Source of the DNA: Streptomyces lavendulae subsp. lavendulae
GTDB lineage: Bacteria > Actinomycetota > Actinomycetes > Streptomycetales > Streptomycetaceae
Reading direction: 5' to 3'
Assembly: GCF_002803845.1 (NCBI RefSeq)
Contig: NZ_CP024985.1
Span: forward strand, 5,281,501 to 5,345,500
DNA: 64,000 bases
Position numbers and translations under genes: made by a program
Notes under the pieces: generated by a model
The model's input: the letters and a program-made list of their open reading frames with translations, nothing else
The model's database searches: none
What the model was told of the DNA's origin: nothing
Shown: positions 7,850 to 16,024 of the stretch, in pieces
How positions within the stretch are numbered: the first letter of the stretch is position 1
How the letters are laid out: each line of letters opens with the position of its first letter

Positions 7850-8656
7850 ATGAGTGACGAGCGGCCGCAGAAGCCATCGCTGGACAAGCCCTCCCCGGAC
7901 GGGCCTTCGCTGGAGAAGGCGGCGGCGGAGGGGGCGGCGCCGACCGAGCCATCGCCGGAGAAGGCGGCGTTGGAGAAGGCGGCGGCGCCCGCGCGGCCGG
8001 AGGCGGCGGTGCCCGCGATGAGGGCGTCCGACGCCGACCGCGAACGGGTGGTGGAGCGGCTGCGCGACGCCGTGGCCGAGGGCCGGCTCGACATGGAGGA
8101 GTTCGGGGAGCGGCTGGAGGCGGCGTACGCGTCCCGGACGTACGCGGAGCTCGAACCGCTGACCCGCGACCTGCCGCCCGTACCCGGCTCGGCGCTGCCC
8201 GGCGCCGCTCCCGCGACCGCGCCGGCGCCGGGCGCGGCCGCCTGGCCGGGCCGGATCGGCGGCACCGGGACCTCGTCCACGGCGGTCGCCGTCATGTCGG
8301 GCTTCCATCGAAAGGGCCGCTGGGTCGTCCCGGCGCGCTTCAACGCGGTGGCCGTCTGGGGCGGCGGTGAGCTCGACCTGCGCGAGGCGGACTTCGCGGA
8401 GCGCGAGGTGGTCATCACCTGCGTGGCGATCATGGGCGGCATCCAGATCACGGTCCCGCCGGGCGTGCAGGTCGACGTCCGCGGCATCGGCATCATGGGC
8501 GCCTTCGACCACAGCGGCACCCAGACCGTGCCGCAGCCGGACGCCCCGCGGGTGATCGTGAACGGCCTGGCCTTCTGGGGCGGGGTGGAGGTCCGCACCA
8601 AGGCGCCCAAGGGTTCGAAGCCGCTGGGCGGCGACAAGCCGCGCAAGGAGCTCTAG
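7850..8656 (+). CDS. DUF1707 (SHOCT-like) and cell-wall stress-response domain protein
   Basis: The 268-residue protein begins with about 55 low-complexity residues rich in Glu, Lys, Ala and Pro. The DUF1707 domain follows (MRASDADRERVVERLRDAVAEGRLDMEEFGERLEAA), then an Ala/Pro linker and a C-terminal beta-rich domain (AVAVMSGFHRKGRW...GIQITVPPGVQVDV...GIMGAFDH) related to the LiaF-type cell-wall-active antibiotic response fold. No transmembrane helix is evident, so it probably sits at the inner face of the membrane or in the cytoplasm. The ATG at 7850 is preferred over an upstream in-frame GTG at 7826 because a promoter box lies between them. Confidence 0.87.
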   Translation: MSDERPQKPSLDKPSPDGPSLEKAAAEGAAPTEPSPEKAALEKAAAPARPEAAVPAMRASDADRERVVERLRDAVAEGRLDMEEFGERLEAAYASRTYAELEPLTRDLPPVPGSALPGAAPATAPAPGAAAWPGRIGGTGTSSTAVAVMSGFHRKGRWVVPARFNAVAVWGGGELDLREADFAEREVVITCVAIMGGIQITVPPGVQVDVRGIGIMGAFDHSGTQTVPQPDAPRVIVNGLAFWGGVEVRTKAPKGSKPLGGDKPRKEL

Positions 8657-8770
8657 CCGGCGTATCCGCCGTCGTACCCGCCGTCGTACGGCGCGCCGGG
8701 AACTCCCCGGGCCTCCCGGGAGTCGGATGCTATGCAGACAAAACCGGCCACCGGGGGAAGGCAGGAGCAC

Positions 8771-10150
8771 ATGGACATCGTGAAGAGCGGCGGTGACGGC
8801 GGCAGCGGCGGCGGTGACACCCCGGGTGACACCGCGGGCGGTACCCGTACGAGGGCGCGCGCGGCGCCCCCACCGGCCCGCGGCGGGTTCGTCTTCAACG
8901 CCTCGGACGAGGAGCGGCGGCGCGGCGTACGCCGGATGAAGGCCACCGCGACGGGTCTGCTGCTCCTGGTCGCGCTGGTGTACGTCCTGGCCAAGTACGC
9001 CCAGCACGCGTGGGGCGCGGGCGGCTGGGCCGGGTACGTCGCCGCGGCCGCCGAGGCCGGCATGGTCGGTGCCCTAGCCGACTGGTTCGCGGTCACGGCG
9101 CTGTTCCGGCGGCCCCTCGGCCTGCCGATCCCGCACACCGCGATCATCCCGACGAAGAAGGACCAGCTCGGCGTCTCCCTCGGGGAGTTCGTCGGGGAGA
9201 ACTTCCTCTCCGCCGACGTGGTGCGCGCCCGGCTGCACGCGCTCGGGATCGGTGGCCGACTCGGCGCCTGGCTGGCCGAGCCGGAGCACGCCGACCGGGT
9301 CACGGCCGAGCTCGCCACGGCGCTGCGGGGGGCCCTGACGGTGCTGCGGGACTCCGACGTGCAGGCCGTCGTGGGGGAGGCGATCACGCGGCGCGCCGAG
9401 AGCGCGGAGATCGCGCCGGGCCTGGGCAAGACCCTGGAGCGGGTCGTCGCCGACGGCGGCCACCACCGGGCCGTCGACCTGATCTGCGCGAAGGCCCACG
9501 ACTGGCTCGTCACCCACGGGGACTCGGTGATGGACGCCGTCCAGGGCGGGGCTCCCGGCTGGACCCCGCGCTTCGTGGACCGCAAGATCGGCGACCGCGT
9601 GTACAAGGAGCTGCTGCGCTTCGTCACGGAGATGCGGGACATGCCGGGCCACCCGGCGCGGGGTGCGGTGGACCGCTTCCTGACGGACTTCGCGGCCGAC
9701 CTCCAGTCCGACACCGCGACGCGGGCTCGGGTGGAGCGGATCAAGTCGGAGATCCTGGCGCGGGGCGAGGTGCAGGACGTGATCGCCTCCGCCTGGACGG
9801 CCGTCCGGTCGATGATGATCTCGGCGGCGGAGGACGAGCAGAGCGAGCTGCGGCTGCGGGTGCGGTCGTCCCTGATGTCCCTGGGGGCCCGGCTGGCGAC
9901 CGACGGCCGGCTCCAGGACAAGCTGGAGGGCTGGATCGAGGGGGCGGTGGTGTACGTGGTCACGACGTACCGCACCGAGATCACCTCGCTGATCACCGAC
10001 ACGGTGGCGGGCTGGGACGCGGAACACACCTCCCGCAAGATCGAGGCCCACATCGGCCGCGACCTCCAGTTCATCCGCATCAACGGCACGGTGGTCGGCG
10101 CCCTGGCGGGCCTTCTGATCTACACGATCTCCCAGGCCTTCGGCGCCTGA
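8771..10150 (+). CDS. DUF445 membrane protein
   Basis: The protein is 459 residues from the ATG at 8771, which has a GGCAGGAG ribosome site. An upstream ATG at 8732 is in frame and would add 13 residues but has a poorer site. A membrane helix (ATATGLLLLVALVYVLAKYAQ) is followed by the DUF445 hallmark AAAAEAGMVGALADWFAVTALFRRPLGLPIPHTAIIP. A long helical region and a final hydrophobic segment (VVGALAGLLIYTISQAF) complete it. DUF445 proteins are inner-membrane proteins of unknown function found across bacteria. The gene stands alone, with a repetitive intergenic region after it. Confidence 0.88.
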   Translation: MDIVKSGGDGGSGGGDTPGDTAGGTRTRARAAPPPARGGFVFNASDEERRRGVRRMKATATGLLLLVALVYVLAKYAQHAWGAGGWAGYVAAAAEAGMVGALADWFAVTALFRRPLGLPIPHTAIIPTKKDQLGVSLGEFVGENFLSADVVRARLHALGIGGRLGAWLAEPEHADRVTAELATALRGALTVLRDSDVQAVVGEAITRRAESAEIAPGLGKTLERVVADGGHHRAVDLICAKAHDWLVTHGDSVMDAVQGGAPGWTPRFVDRKIGDRVYKELLRFVTEMRDMPGHPARGAVDRFLTDFAADLQSDTATRARVERIKSEILARGEVQDVIASAWTAVRSMMISAAEDEQSELRLRVRSSLMSLGARLATDGRLQDKLEGWIEGAVVYVVTTYRTEITSLITDTVAGWDAEHTSRKIEAHIGRDLQFIRINGTVVGALAGLLIYTISQAFGA

Positions 10151-10199
10151 CCCCGAACCCCGACAACCGCGCGAGCGACGGCCCTCGCCGGTCCCGCGT

Positions 10200-10500
10200 G
10201 AGCGACCCCATGAGGAGCCTGCGGGTGTGGCCCGCGCCAGCGCCCCGCAGGACCGCTCGCGCGGGCGCCGTCCCGCGGGCCCGTCCTGCAGGTGCGGTCT
10301 CGCGGGCGCCGTCCCGCGGGCCCGTCCTGCGGGTGCCGCCCCGCAGGCGCCGTCCCGAGAGCCCGTCTGCAGGTGCGGTCCCGCGGGCGCCGTCCCGCGG
10401 GCCCGCCCTGGAGGTGCGGTCCCGCAGGTGCCGTCCCGAGAGCCCGTCCCGCAGGTGCCGCTCCGCGAGCCCGCCCCGCAGGCGCCGCCCAGCCGGGGGG
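10200..10500. repeat. degenerate GC-rich tandem repeats in the intergenic region after the DUF445 gene
   Basis: The 350 bases between the DUF445 stop and the next gene consist largely of imperfect repeats built from GCGGGCGCCGTCCCGCGGGC and CCGTCCTGCAGGTGCGGTC. The units invert into each other, so long hairpins are possible. All frames are Arg/Pro/Ala-rich and have no convincing start or domain, so I treat the stretch as non-coding. Confidence 0.7.
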
Positions 10501-10800
10501 TCAGCCGCGGTCGGCGACCGCCCAGGACGTCGCCGCGACGACCCCGGCCGCGCCGATGACCGCCGGCCAGGCGCCGACCTTCTTCGCCAGCGGGTGCGCC
10601 CCCGCGAAGCCGGCCAGGTAGAGCGCCCCCAGCCCGGCCGCCGCCGGGGTGCCGCCCCGGCGGTGCCATTCCCGTCCGGCCACGAGCCCGGCCGTGCCCA
10701 GCACGACACCGCCCAGGGGCCGCTTCTTGGTCCAGCGGGCGACGGCGTAGCCGCCGACCAGGCCGGCGGCCGCCACCACGGAACTCGGTACCCGCGCCAT
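10501..10800 (-). CDS. small hypothetical membrane protein
   Basis: The 99-residue protein starts at an ATG with a good ribosome site (GAGGGAG, 8 bases upstream). It has three or four short hydrophobic stretches: SVVAAAGLVGGYAVARW, LGGVVLGTAGLVAG, AAAGLGALYLAGFAGAH and AWPAVIGAAGVVAATSWAV. I do not recognise a named domain; many streptomycetes carry similar short membrane proteins. A basic cluster TKKRPLGG lies after the first helix, suggesting a cytoplasmic loop. It is separated by about 76 bases from a second small minus-strand frame, and the two could form one transcript. Confidence 0.65.
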   Translation of the reverse strand: MARVPSSVVAAAGLVGGYAVARWTKKRPLGGVVLGTAGLVAGREWHRRGGTPAAAGLGALYLAGFAGAHPLAKKVGAWPAVIGAAGVVAATSWAVADRG

Positions 10801-10876
10801 GTCGAACTCCCTCGTTCTTCTTGTCTGCTGATTCGATCGTTCGGTGATTCGATGATTCGGTAGGTCGCCTACGAGG

Positions 10877-11137
10877 CTAACGCGGGCGCCTCGACGCCCG
10901 CCGGACACCCACCGCCCCGAGCAGGAGCACGGCCCCGCCGACCACCGCGTCCGGCACCGCCTCCCGCACCGCGCGCGGCAGCAGCGCCACGGTCCCGAGG
11001 ACGAGGAGGAACGCGAGCCCGCACCGGCCCGCAGCCCGCAGCAGTCTGTCCACGGGCTGCTCAACGCCCCACCCCCGTCCGCGACACGGACGCCGCGCGG
11101 CCGATTTGTCGCACACTCGCCGCTTCTGCGCACCCAC
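10877..11137 (-). CDS. possible small hypothetical membrane protein
   Basis: An open frame of up to 86 codons encodes a C-terminal part with two hydrophobic segments (CGLAFLLVLGTVALLP and AVVGGAVLLLGAVGV) and a basic tail RRASRRPR. The N-terminal 25 residues are Arg/Cys-rich and look non-native, so a start further in, near the GTG before DRLLRAAGRCG, is more likely and would give about 57 residues. No family is recognised. Its support is the hydrophobic pattern and its position upstream of another small membrane protein gene in the same direction. Confidence 0.4.
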   Translation of the reverse strand: MGAQKRRVCDKSAARRPCRGRGWGVEQPVDRLLRAAGRCGLAFLLVLGTVALLPRAVREAVPDAVVGGAVLLLGAVGVRRASRRPR

Positions 11138-11253
11138 GGGAGAGGGAACCTCCTGGGCGTAGATTCGGTCTTCCAGGAGGAAACCCTCTCAACTCACCAC
11201 CCCCACCCGCCCCACCCACCACCCCCACCCCACCCCTCCCAGGAGCCAACAGC

Positions 11254-11796
11254 GTGATCTCTTACGGACGGGCCGTCCTCGACCTCGCGGACGAGCTGGT
11301 CGACGCCTACGCGGACGTCTTCTCCTCCCCACCCTGGAACGAAGGCGAAGAAACCATTCGCCAGTTCTCGACGCGCCTCCAGGCGGACGTCCGGCGCCCC
11401 GGATTCCGTGCGGCCTTCGCCCAGTCCGCAACCGGCATCGACGGCTTCGCCACCGCATGGCTGACCGGCGCCCCCTTCCCCCGCACCCGCGCCTACCCGC
11501 AGGTCGCCGCACAACTCGGCGCGGAACGGGTCCGTGAGCTCCTCGTAGGGGCGCTGGAGATAGACGAACTCGCCGTACGCGGCTACGCGCGCGGCCACGG
11601 CACCGGCCGGGCCCTGCTCACCGAGATCACCGCGGACGCCCCGCAGCGCCGGGCCTGGCTGCTGACCTCACGGCTGGCCACGGACACGGTGGCCACGTAC
11701 CGCCGCCTCGGCTGGCACGAGGTGTCCGCCCTGCCGGGCACCGAGAGCGGCGTGGTCGTCTTCCTGTCCCCCGATCACCCGGGCCGCGACAGGTAG
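11254..11796 (+). CDS. GNAT-like acetyltransferase
   Basis: The 180-residue protein begins at a GTG preceded by AGGAG. It contains the GNAT core: a beta strand LEIDELAVRGYARGHGTGRALL with the acetyl-CoA binding loop (R.....G.GRALL), then AWLLTSRLATDTVATYRRLGWHEV, the usual C-terminal GNAT motif. The acceptor substrate is unknown. The N-terminal part (ADVFSSPPWNEGEETIRQF) matches a common actinobacterial GNAT subgroup. The upstream region 11170-11240 is a strongly C-rich, A/C-only stretch, which may lack secondary structure and favour translation. Confidence 0.82.
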   Translation: MISYGRAVLDLADELVDAYADVFSSPPWNEGEETIRQFSTRLQADVRRPGFRAAFAQSATGIDGFATAWLTGAPFPRTRAYPQVAAQLGAERVRELLVGALEIDELAVRGYARGHGTGRALLTEITADAPQRRAWLLTSRLATDTVATYRRLGWHEVSALPGTESGVVVFLSPDHPGRDR

Positions 11797-11825
11797 AGCG
11801 CCGCCCGCACGGGCATACCGGGGCC

Positions 11826-12827
11826 ATGATCACGCTCAGGGAACCCGTTCCGGTGGCCCGTCGCCAGCTCGGCCTCGCCACCCGCCACCAGCTCACCACC
11901 ACCGCCGGCATCCCCGGCACCACCCTCACCTCCCGCACCCGCCCCGGCGGCCCCTGGCAACGCCTCCTGCCCCGGGTCTACCTCCTCCAGACCGGCCCGC
12001 CGGACCACCGCCAACGGGCCCTGGCCGCCGTCCTGTACGCCGCCGAGCCCGCCGCGGACCCGCTCTCCGGCGACACGGCCGCCCTCACCGGCGCCGCCGC
12101 CCTCGCCCTCCTCGGCATCCGCGACGCTCCGGCCGTCCCCGCCGACGTCGTGATCCGCGCCCCGCGCCGGCTCGCCGCGCTCCCGCAGGTCCGGCCCCGG
12201 CCCACCAGCCGCTGGCCCCGCACCCTCACGGTGTCCGGCATCCCCAGCACTCGCCCGGTCCGCGCCGCCGCGGACTTCGCCGCCCGCGCGGCCCACCCCG
12301 ACCGGATCCGCTCGGTGCTGGCCCAGGTCGTCCAGGCCGGCTGGTGCCACCCGCACGACCTGCACGCCGAACTCCGCGCCTCCCGCCTCCTGGCCCGCCC
12401 CGAGATCCGCGCGGCGGCGTCGGAACTCCTCGCCGGGGTCCGCTCGGTCGCCGAGGCCCGCGCCCGCGACGTCCTCACGGGGACGGACCTCCCCACGCCC
12501 CTGTGGAACGCCCGCCTCTACACCCCGGACGGCACCTTCCTGGCCACCCCGGACGCCTACTGGCCCGACGAGGGCGTGGCCCTGGAGGTCGACTCGGCGG
12601 AGTACCACTACACCCGCGACGCCTGGCACGCCACGCTCCGGCGCCGGCTGCGCCTGGAAGCCCACGGCGTCCTGGTGGTCAGCGCGACCCCGTCGATGAT
12701 CCGCGACACCCCCGCAGAAGTCATCGCGGCCCTCCGCACCCTCCTCACCCTCACCACCCCCCGCCAAACCCCACCCACAGCCCTGGCCCGCGGCCACCAA
12801 CAGCTGCCGCTGCCACTGGGCTACTGA
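11826..12827 (+). CDS. AbiEi-like N-terminal, Vsr/DUF559-like endonuclease-fold C-terminal protein
   Basis: The 333-residue protein resembles actinobacterial proteins that combine an AbiEi-type antitoxin-like winged helix at the N terminus (LATRHQLTTTAGIPGTTLTSRTRPGGPWQRLLPRVYLL) with a C-terminal domain like the PD-(D/E)XK fold of Vsr/DUF559. The latter shows DAYWPDEGVALEVDSAEYHYT...WHATLRRRLRLEAHGVLVV, in which the acidic residues of WPDEGVALEVD could bind metal. Such proteins are common and unexplained; a nuclease or RNA-processing role is only inference. The gene is very GC-rich and native-looking, unlike the island that begins right after it. Its stop overlaps the convergent HTH gene by 7 bases. 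Confidence 0.72.
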   Translation: MITLREPVPVARRQLGLATRHQLTTTAGIPGTTLTSRTRPGGPWQRLLPRVYLLQTGPPDHRQRALAAVLYAAEPAADPLSGDTAALTGAAALALLGIRDAPAVPADVVIRAPRRLAALPQVRPRPTSRWPRTLTVSGIPSTRPVRAAADFAARAAHPDRIRSVLAQVVQAGWCHPHDLHAELRASRLLARPEIRAAASELLAGVRSVAEARARDVLTGTDLPTPLWNARLYTPDGTFLATPDAYWPDEGVALEVDSAEYHYTRDAWHATLRRRLRLEAHGVLVVSATPSMIRDTPAEVIAALRTLLTLTTPRQTPPTALARGHQQLPLPLGY

Positions 12828-13615
12828 ACGGATACCGCCAGCAGGTAGCTCACGTCGTCGTGCCGGCCAGCCTGTTGGAAGGCGGCGGTGACGTTGAGCA
12901 CGGCTTGCCTGTCCGAACGCTCGCTGACGCTGGTGAGCACGGCGTCCGCAGCTTCGTTCAGCCCCGTGTTCCGGCAAGAGGAGACGACGTCCAGGATCTG
13001 GCTGGCCGTCATGTTCGCACCGGCCTGCCAGAGCAGGATGCCCGCGTCACGCTGCCTGTTCTGGGACAAATACCGCGTCACCGTCTCCAGTTCCGTCCAC
13101 ACAGGACTTCCGTCCGCTTCGGCCGCGGGGTGCCGGTCCCCTCCCGGAGGGGGGACCGGCACCTGCGCGGCGGGCGCCGCCTCAACTGACCGTGACGCCA
13201 CCAAGGATCTCTTCCGTCTCGCGCGGCGCTCGTGCCGGAGCCGGTGGAGGGCAACGGAAGCCGGCGTCTCTCCGCCTGCGGCACCGGAGCCCGAGCTGCT
13301 TGTGCCCCGTCCGGAGCTGGCCGCAGCGCAGCACGCGCAGTGCCTCGTGGAGGCGCGGTGGCGATAGTCCCGCAGCTGGCCAAGGGTGAAGGGAAGCGGG
13401 CTGCCAATGGAGTCAGCCGCGGCCTGCGCAGCCGCGTAGAAGCTCTCCATCAGGGGTTCTGTGGGGACACGGGCACCGCTCAGGTGAGTCGATAACGTGC
13501 CCGGGCTGATCCCCGCGGCAGCAGCGATGGCCCGCTGGGAGAGGCCGGTCACCGCGTGGACAGCACTGAGGGCCGCCGCCAGGACGCGCTGTTCCGGGGA
13601 CCTCTGGTCCGGCAT
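12821..13615 (-). CDS. helix-turn-helix protein with helical C-terminal domain
   Basis: Taking the ATG at 13613-13615, preceded by GAGGA, gives 264 residues. An XRE-like helix-turn-helix lies near residues 20-55 (GLSQRAIAAAAGISPGTLSTHLSGARVP). A low-complexity Arg/Ser/Gly middle follows, and the helical C terminus (LSQNRQRDAGILLWQAG, ASQILDVVSSCRNTGLNEAAD, AVLNVTAAFQQAGRHDDVSYLLA) looks like short alpha-alpha repeats. It is divergent from the HNH-like gene (233 bases apart), at the edge of the island. It may act as a regulator, possibly the control protein of the adjacent restriction genes, but nothing in the sequence proves this. Confidence 0.68.
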   Translation of the reverse strand: MPDQRSPEQRVLAAALSAVHAVTGLSQRAIAAAAGISPGTLSTHLSGARVPTEPLMESFYAAAQAAADSIGSPLPFTLGQLRDYRHRASTRHCACCAAASSGRGTSSSGSGAAGGETPASVALHRLRHERRARRKRSLVASRSVEAAPAAQVPVPPPGGDRHPAAEADGSPVWTELETVTRYLSQNRQRDAGILLWQAGANMTASQILDVVSSCRNTGLNEAADAVLTSVSERSDRQAVLNVTAAFQQAGRHDDVSYLLAVSVQ

Positions 13616-13848
13616 CGTCGATTCCTCGGGCAACACGGCTCCCTTCTGAACGAAGATCCAACTCTTCGAAGTCTCGCCCGGTGGAGGCCCGGAGCGGAAT
13701 GCCGAAGGTGTTTTCATCTGCCGGGGAATTCGGACACGGGCTGGAATGCGTCCAGTTGATCGGCAAAGGTTGAGGTGCTGGCGGGTTCCGACGGGAGCCA
13801 CTGGTATCGCCAGCCATTTCCGGCTGACTCGACTGAGGGGAACTGCAC

Positions 13849-14529
13849 ATGGCTGTGCTGCCGTCGTGGACGGACACCAAGCTGGGAGCCAAGCGGCGGG
13901 CGGCGCTGTGGCTGCTGACCGAAGTCGGGGAAGGCGAGTGCTTCACCAAGGAGCAGGTACGTATCGCGTTCCCTGGAATGAGCCAGATCGACCGGCGTGT
14001 GCGCGAGCTCAGGAGCCATGGCTGGCGGATCGACACGAATCGCGAGGACAGTACTCTCAGCCAGCACGAGCAGCGCTTCGTCTCGGCTGGCGAGCCGGTC
14101 TGGGAGCAGGGCAAGGGAACGCTCCCGTCGACGGGGTACACGGACACGCAGCGCCGTGAGCTGCTGGCGAAGGACGGTCACTACTGCCGTTCGTGCGGCA
14201 TCGTCCCGGGTGCTGTGTTCGCCGGCACCTACGAGTCGGCGCAGCTCGACATCGCACGTCGTCCCGTTCGGCAGCCCGACGGGACCAGCACGGTGGAGCC
14301 CGTCGTGGAGTGCAACCGCTGCCGTGTGGGAGGCAAGAAGCTGACCGCGGATCTCGCTGGCGTCCTCGTGGGGGTAAACAGGCTCGGCGCGATGGAGCTG
14401 AAGATGCTGGGAGGCTGGATGGACTCGGGGGAGCGGGACTTCGCCTTGGTCGAACGGATCTGGGCCGACATCCAGACGCTGCCGGCCGAGTCCAGGGAGA
14501 AGGTCCGGAAGGCCCTCGGCCAGGCGTAG
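13849..14529 (+). CDS. HNH-endonuclease-like protein with N-terminal winged helix and CxxC pairs
   Basis: The 226-residue protein has an N-terminal region (about 10-90: KRRAALWLLTEVGEGECFT...IDRRVRELRSHGWRIDTN) that looks like the winged-helix reader domain found in some restriction HNH proteins. A second part has two CxxC pairs: CRSC at 113-116 and CNRC at 155-158. The spacing of GHYCRSCG...AQLDIARR...ECNRC fits an HNH zinc-binding core, but the usual Asp-His before the loop is replaced by LDIARR. The nuclease may thus be degenerate, or this may be a zinc-ribbon DNA-binding protein. It is the first gene of the island cassette, 82 bases before the ParB-like gene, with lower GC than the flanks. 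Confidence 0.7.
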   Translation: MAVLPSWTDTKLGAKRRAALWLLTEVGEGECFTKEQVRIAFPGMSQIDRRVRELRSHGWRIDTNREDSTLSQHEQRFVSAGEPVWEQGKGTLPSTGYTDTQRRELLAKDGHYCRSCGIVPGAVFAGTYESAQLDIARRPVRQPDGTSTVEPVVECNRCRVGGKKLTADLAGVLVGVNRLGAMELKMLGGWMDSGERDFALVERIWADIQTLPAESREKVRKALGQA

Positions 14530-14611
14530 GTCTGACAATGAGCACGACCGGGGGCCGCGACAGGGCGGCCCCCGTTCCCCACACCGACGTTGCCCTTGGA
14601 GGAGAACCAAC

Positions 14612-16024
14612 GTGAGCTTGGACTTCGGCCGGCCGCCCCGTGCCGCCGAGAACTGGGAACTGGTCGAGCAGCGACTCAAGGAGGTCAGCGCGGGCGACCA
14701 GTTGCAGGAAACGCTGACGGTCGAGTGGCGGACGAAGCCGATCGTTGTCCAGGTCATTGACATGCCCATCGACCAGGTCTACTTCAATCCGTCGACGCAC
14801 CGTATCCGCGCGCAGCGCACCTTCGAGCCCGCGCGGGACAAGGTGCTGGACACGGACTGCTGGAGCCCTGAAAGCCAGGACTATCTCCGCCACCTCCTCC
14901 AGGCCCTGCCGTCGGACCCCGCCAAGCGCGACCCGGATTTCGACCTGCTCAAGGAAAGCCTGAAGGAATACCGTCAGAACGAGCCCGGGCTCATCACCCG
15001 CGACGGTGTTCTCGTCAACGGCAATACCCGAGTGGTGGCGTTGCGTGAACTCGGCGTCAAGAGCGTCCGGGTGGGAGTCCTCCCCGAGACCTGCACTTGG
15101 GCCGACGTCAACGCGGTGGAGCTCTCCCTGCAGCTCCGCCATGACACGCGCCGGCCGTACTCGTACATCAACAGGCTGCTGACCATCGATGAGCAGGTGA
15201 CCAACGGCCGGCCGGTCGAGGACGTCGCGAAGGACTTCCGCATCCGGTCCGCGACGGCTGAGCAGGACCTGTGGGTGCTGTCCTGTCTGAGGGACCTGGT
15301 GGCCCGGTCCAAGACGGGGCCGGCCCAGCTCAAGCTGATGGACTTCGAGGACGCCCAGGAGAAGCTGAGGGAGCTCCACCGGGCCTTTGCCAAGGCGGTC
15401 AAGCAGAACCCTGGCCAGGCCGACCTGTTGAAGGAGAACCGGCTGGCCCTCATCGTCATGGACTTCTCGAAGACGGACGTGCGTCTCGCCGATGTCGATT
15501 TCCGGACCAGGTACCTCCAGCGGTACCTGCCCGAACAGCTGAAGCAGGCGCCGACGCCGACCGCAGGCGTGATTCCGGGCCTCAACAGGCCCGCGTGGGG
15601 CGACAGCCCGCAGGTGGCCGCGGCCAAGGCGCTGACCGATGTGCTGCTCCAGGCCAAGGCGGTGGACCGCTCGTCAGGACGGGTCCCTCCTGAGCAGCTG
15701 CAGGAAGCCGCCCAGGTGTGGGAGCAGGCCCGGGCGGCTGTGGAAGAAGCCCTGGTGCCGGCGGGCAAGGATGCACGTGTGCGGAAGCGGAAGCAGGCGG
15801 CTCCGGACCGTATCTATGACGCGGTCCAGGACATCGAACAGTGCGTGACGGACATGTCGCTGGCGCGGGCATCGCGCAACCTGGACGAGGAAGGCCTGGA
15901 CGAGGCGGTGCTGGCGCTCAAGGCAAGCCTGTCGAAGCTTGCCCGTGAAGCCGGGCGGAGCATCGGGGAACCGGGTGACGGTGTGGCCTGGCTGCTGGAC
16001 GCCATGCTGCGGGAGGAGGCGTGA
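14612..16024 (+). CDS. ParB/Srx-like domain protein of the island cassette
   Basis: The 470-residue protein starts at a GTG with a strong GGAGGAG site. The ParB N-terminal (ParB/sulfiredoxin) fold is recognisable around residues 50-150: MPIDQVYFNPSTHRIRAQR, then RDGVLVNGNTRVVALRELG, which corresponds to the nucleotide-binding box of ParB-type proteins. It is followed by a helical region resembling the partner-helix part (DEQVTNGRPVEDVAKDFRI). The C-terminal half is helical and unrecognised. No parA partner is present, so chromosome partition is unlikely. Its 3' end overlaps the helicase start by 4 bases, which argues that the products work together. It could provide target sensing, or NTP or phosphate chemistry, for the helicase. 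Confidence 0.75.
   Translation: MSLDFGRPPRAAENWELVEQRLKEVSAGDQLQETLTVEWRTKPIVVQVIDMPIDQVYFNPSTHRIRAQRTFEPARDKVLDTDCWSPESQDYLRHLLQALPSDPAKRDPDFDLLKESLKEYRQNEPGLITRDGVLVNGNTRVVALRELGVKSVRVGVLPETCTWADVNAVELSLQLRHDTRRPYSYINRLLTIDEQVTNGRPVEDVAKDFRIRSATAEQDLWVLSCLRDLVARSKTGPAQLKLMDFEDAQEKLRELHRAFAKAVKQNPGQADLLKENRLALIVMDFSKTDVRLADVDFRTRYLQRYLPEQLKQAPTPTAGVIPGLNRPAWGDSPQVAAAKALTDVLLQAKAVDRSSGRVPPEQLQEAAQVWEQARAAVEEALVPAGKDARVRKRKQAAPDRIYDAVQDIEQCVTDMSLARASRNLDEEGLDEAVLALKASLSKLAREAGRSIGEPGDGVAWLLDAMLREEA

Noticed and set aside
8653..10089. Minus-strand frame of nearly 480 codons opposite the DUF445 gene
   Set aside because: The composition is Ser/Arg/Ala-rich without any motif, and the plus strand encodes a clear DUF445 protein.
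10227..10559. Arg/Ala/Pro-rich frames on the repeat array
   Set aside because: All frames look alike because the DNA is repetitive; there is no start with a ribosome site, and the array overlaps a better minus-strand gene.
14545..14580. Imperfect GC-rich hairpin between the HNH-like and ParB-like genes as a terminator
   Set aside because: The stem is interrupted and the genes are only 82 bases apart in one direction; evidence is too weak to list it as a terminator.
14612..16024. ParB as evidence of a plasmid or replication origin
   Set aside because: No parA, parS-like repeats or replication genes are present; the ParB-like gene is coupled to a SNF2 helicase inside a defence-type island.
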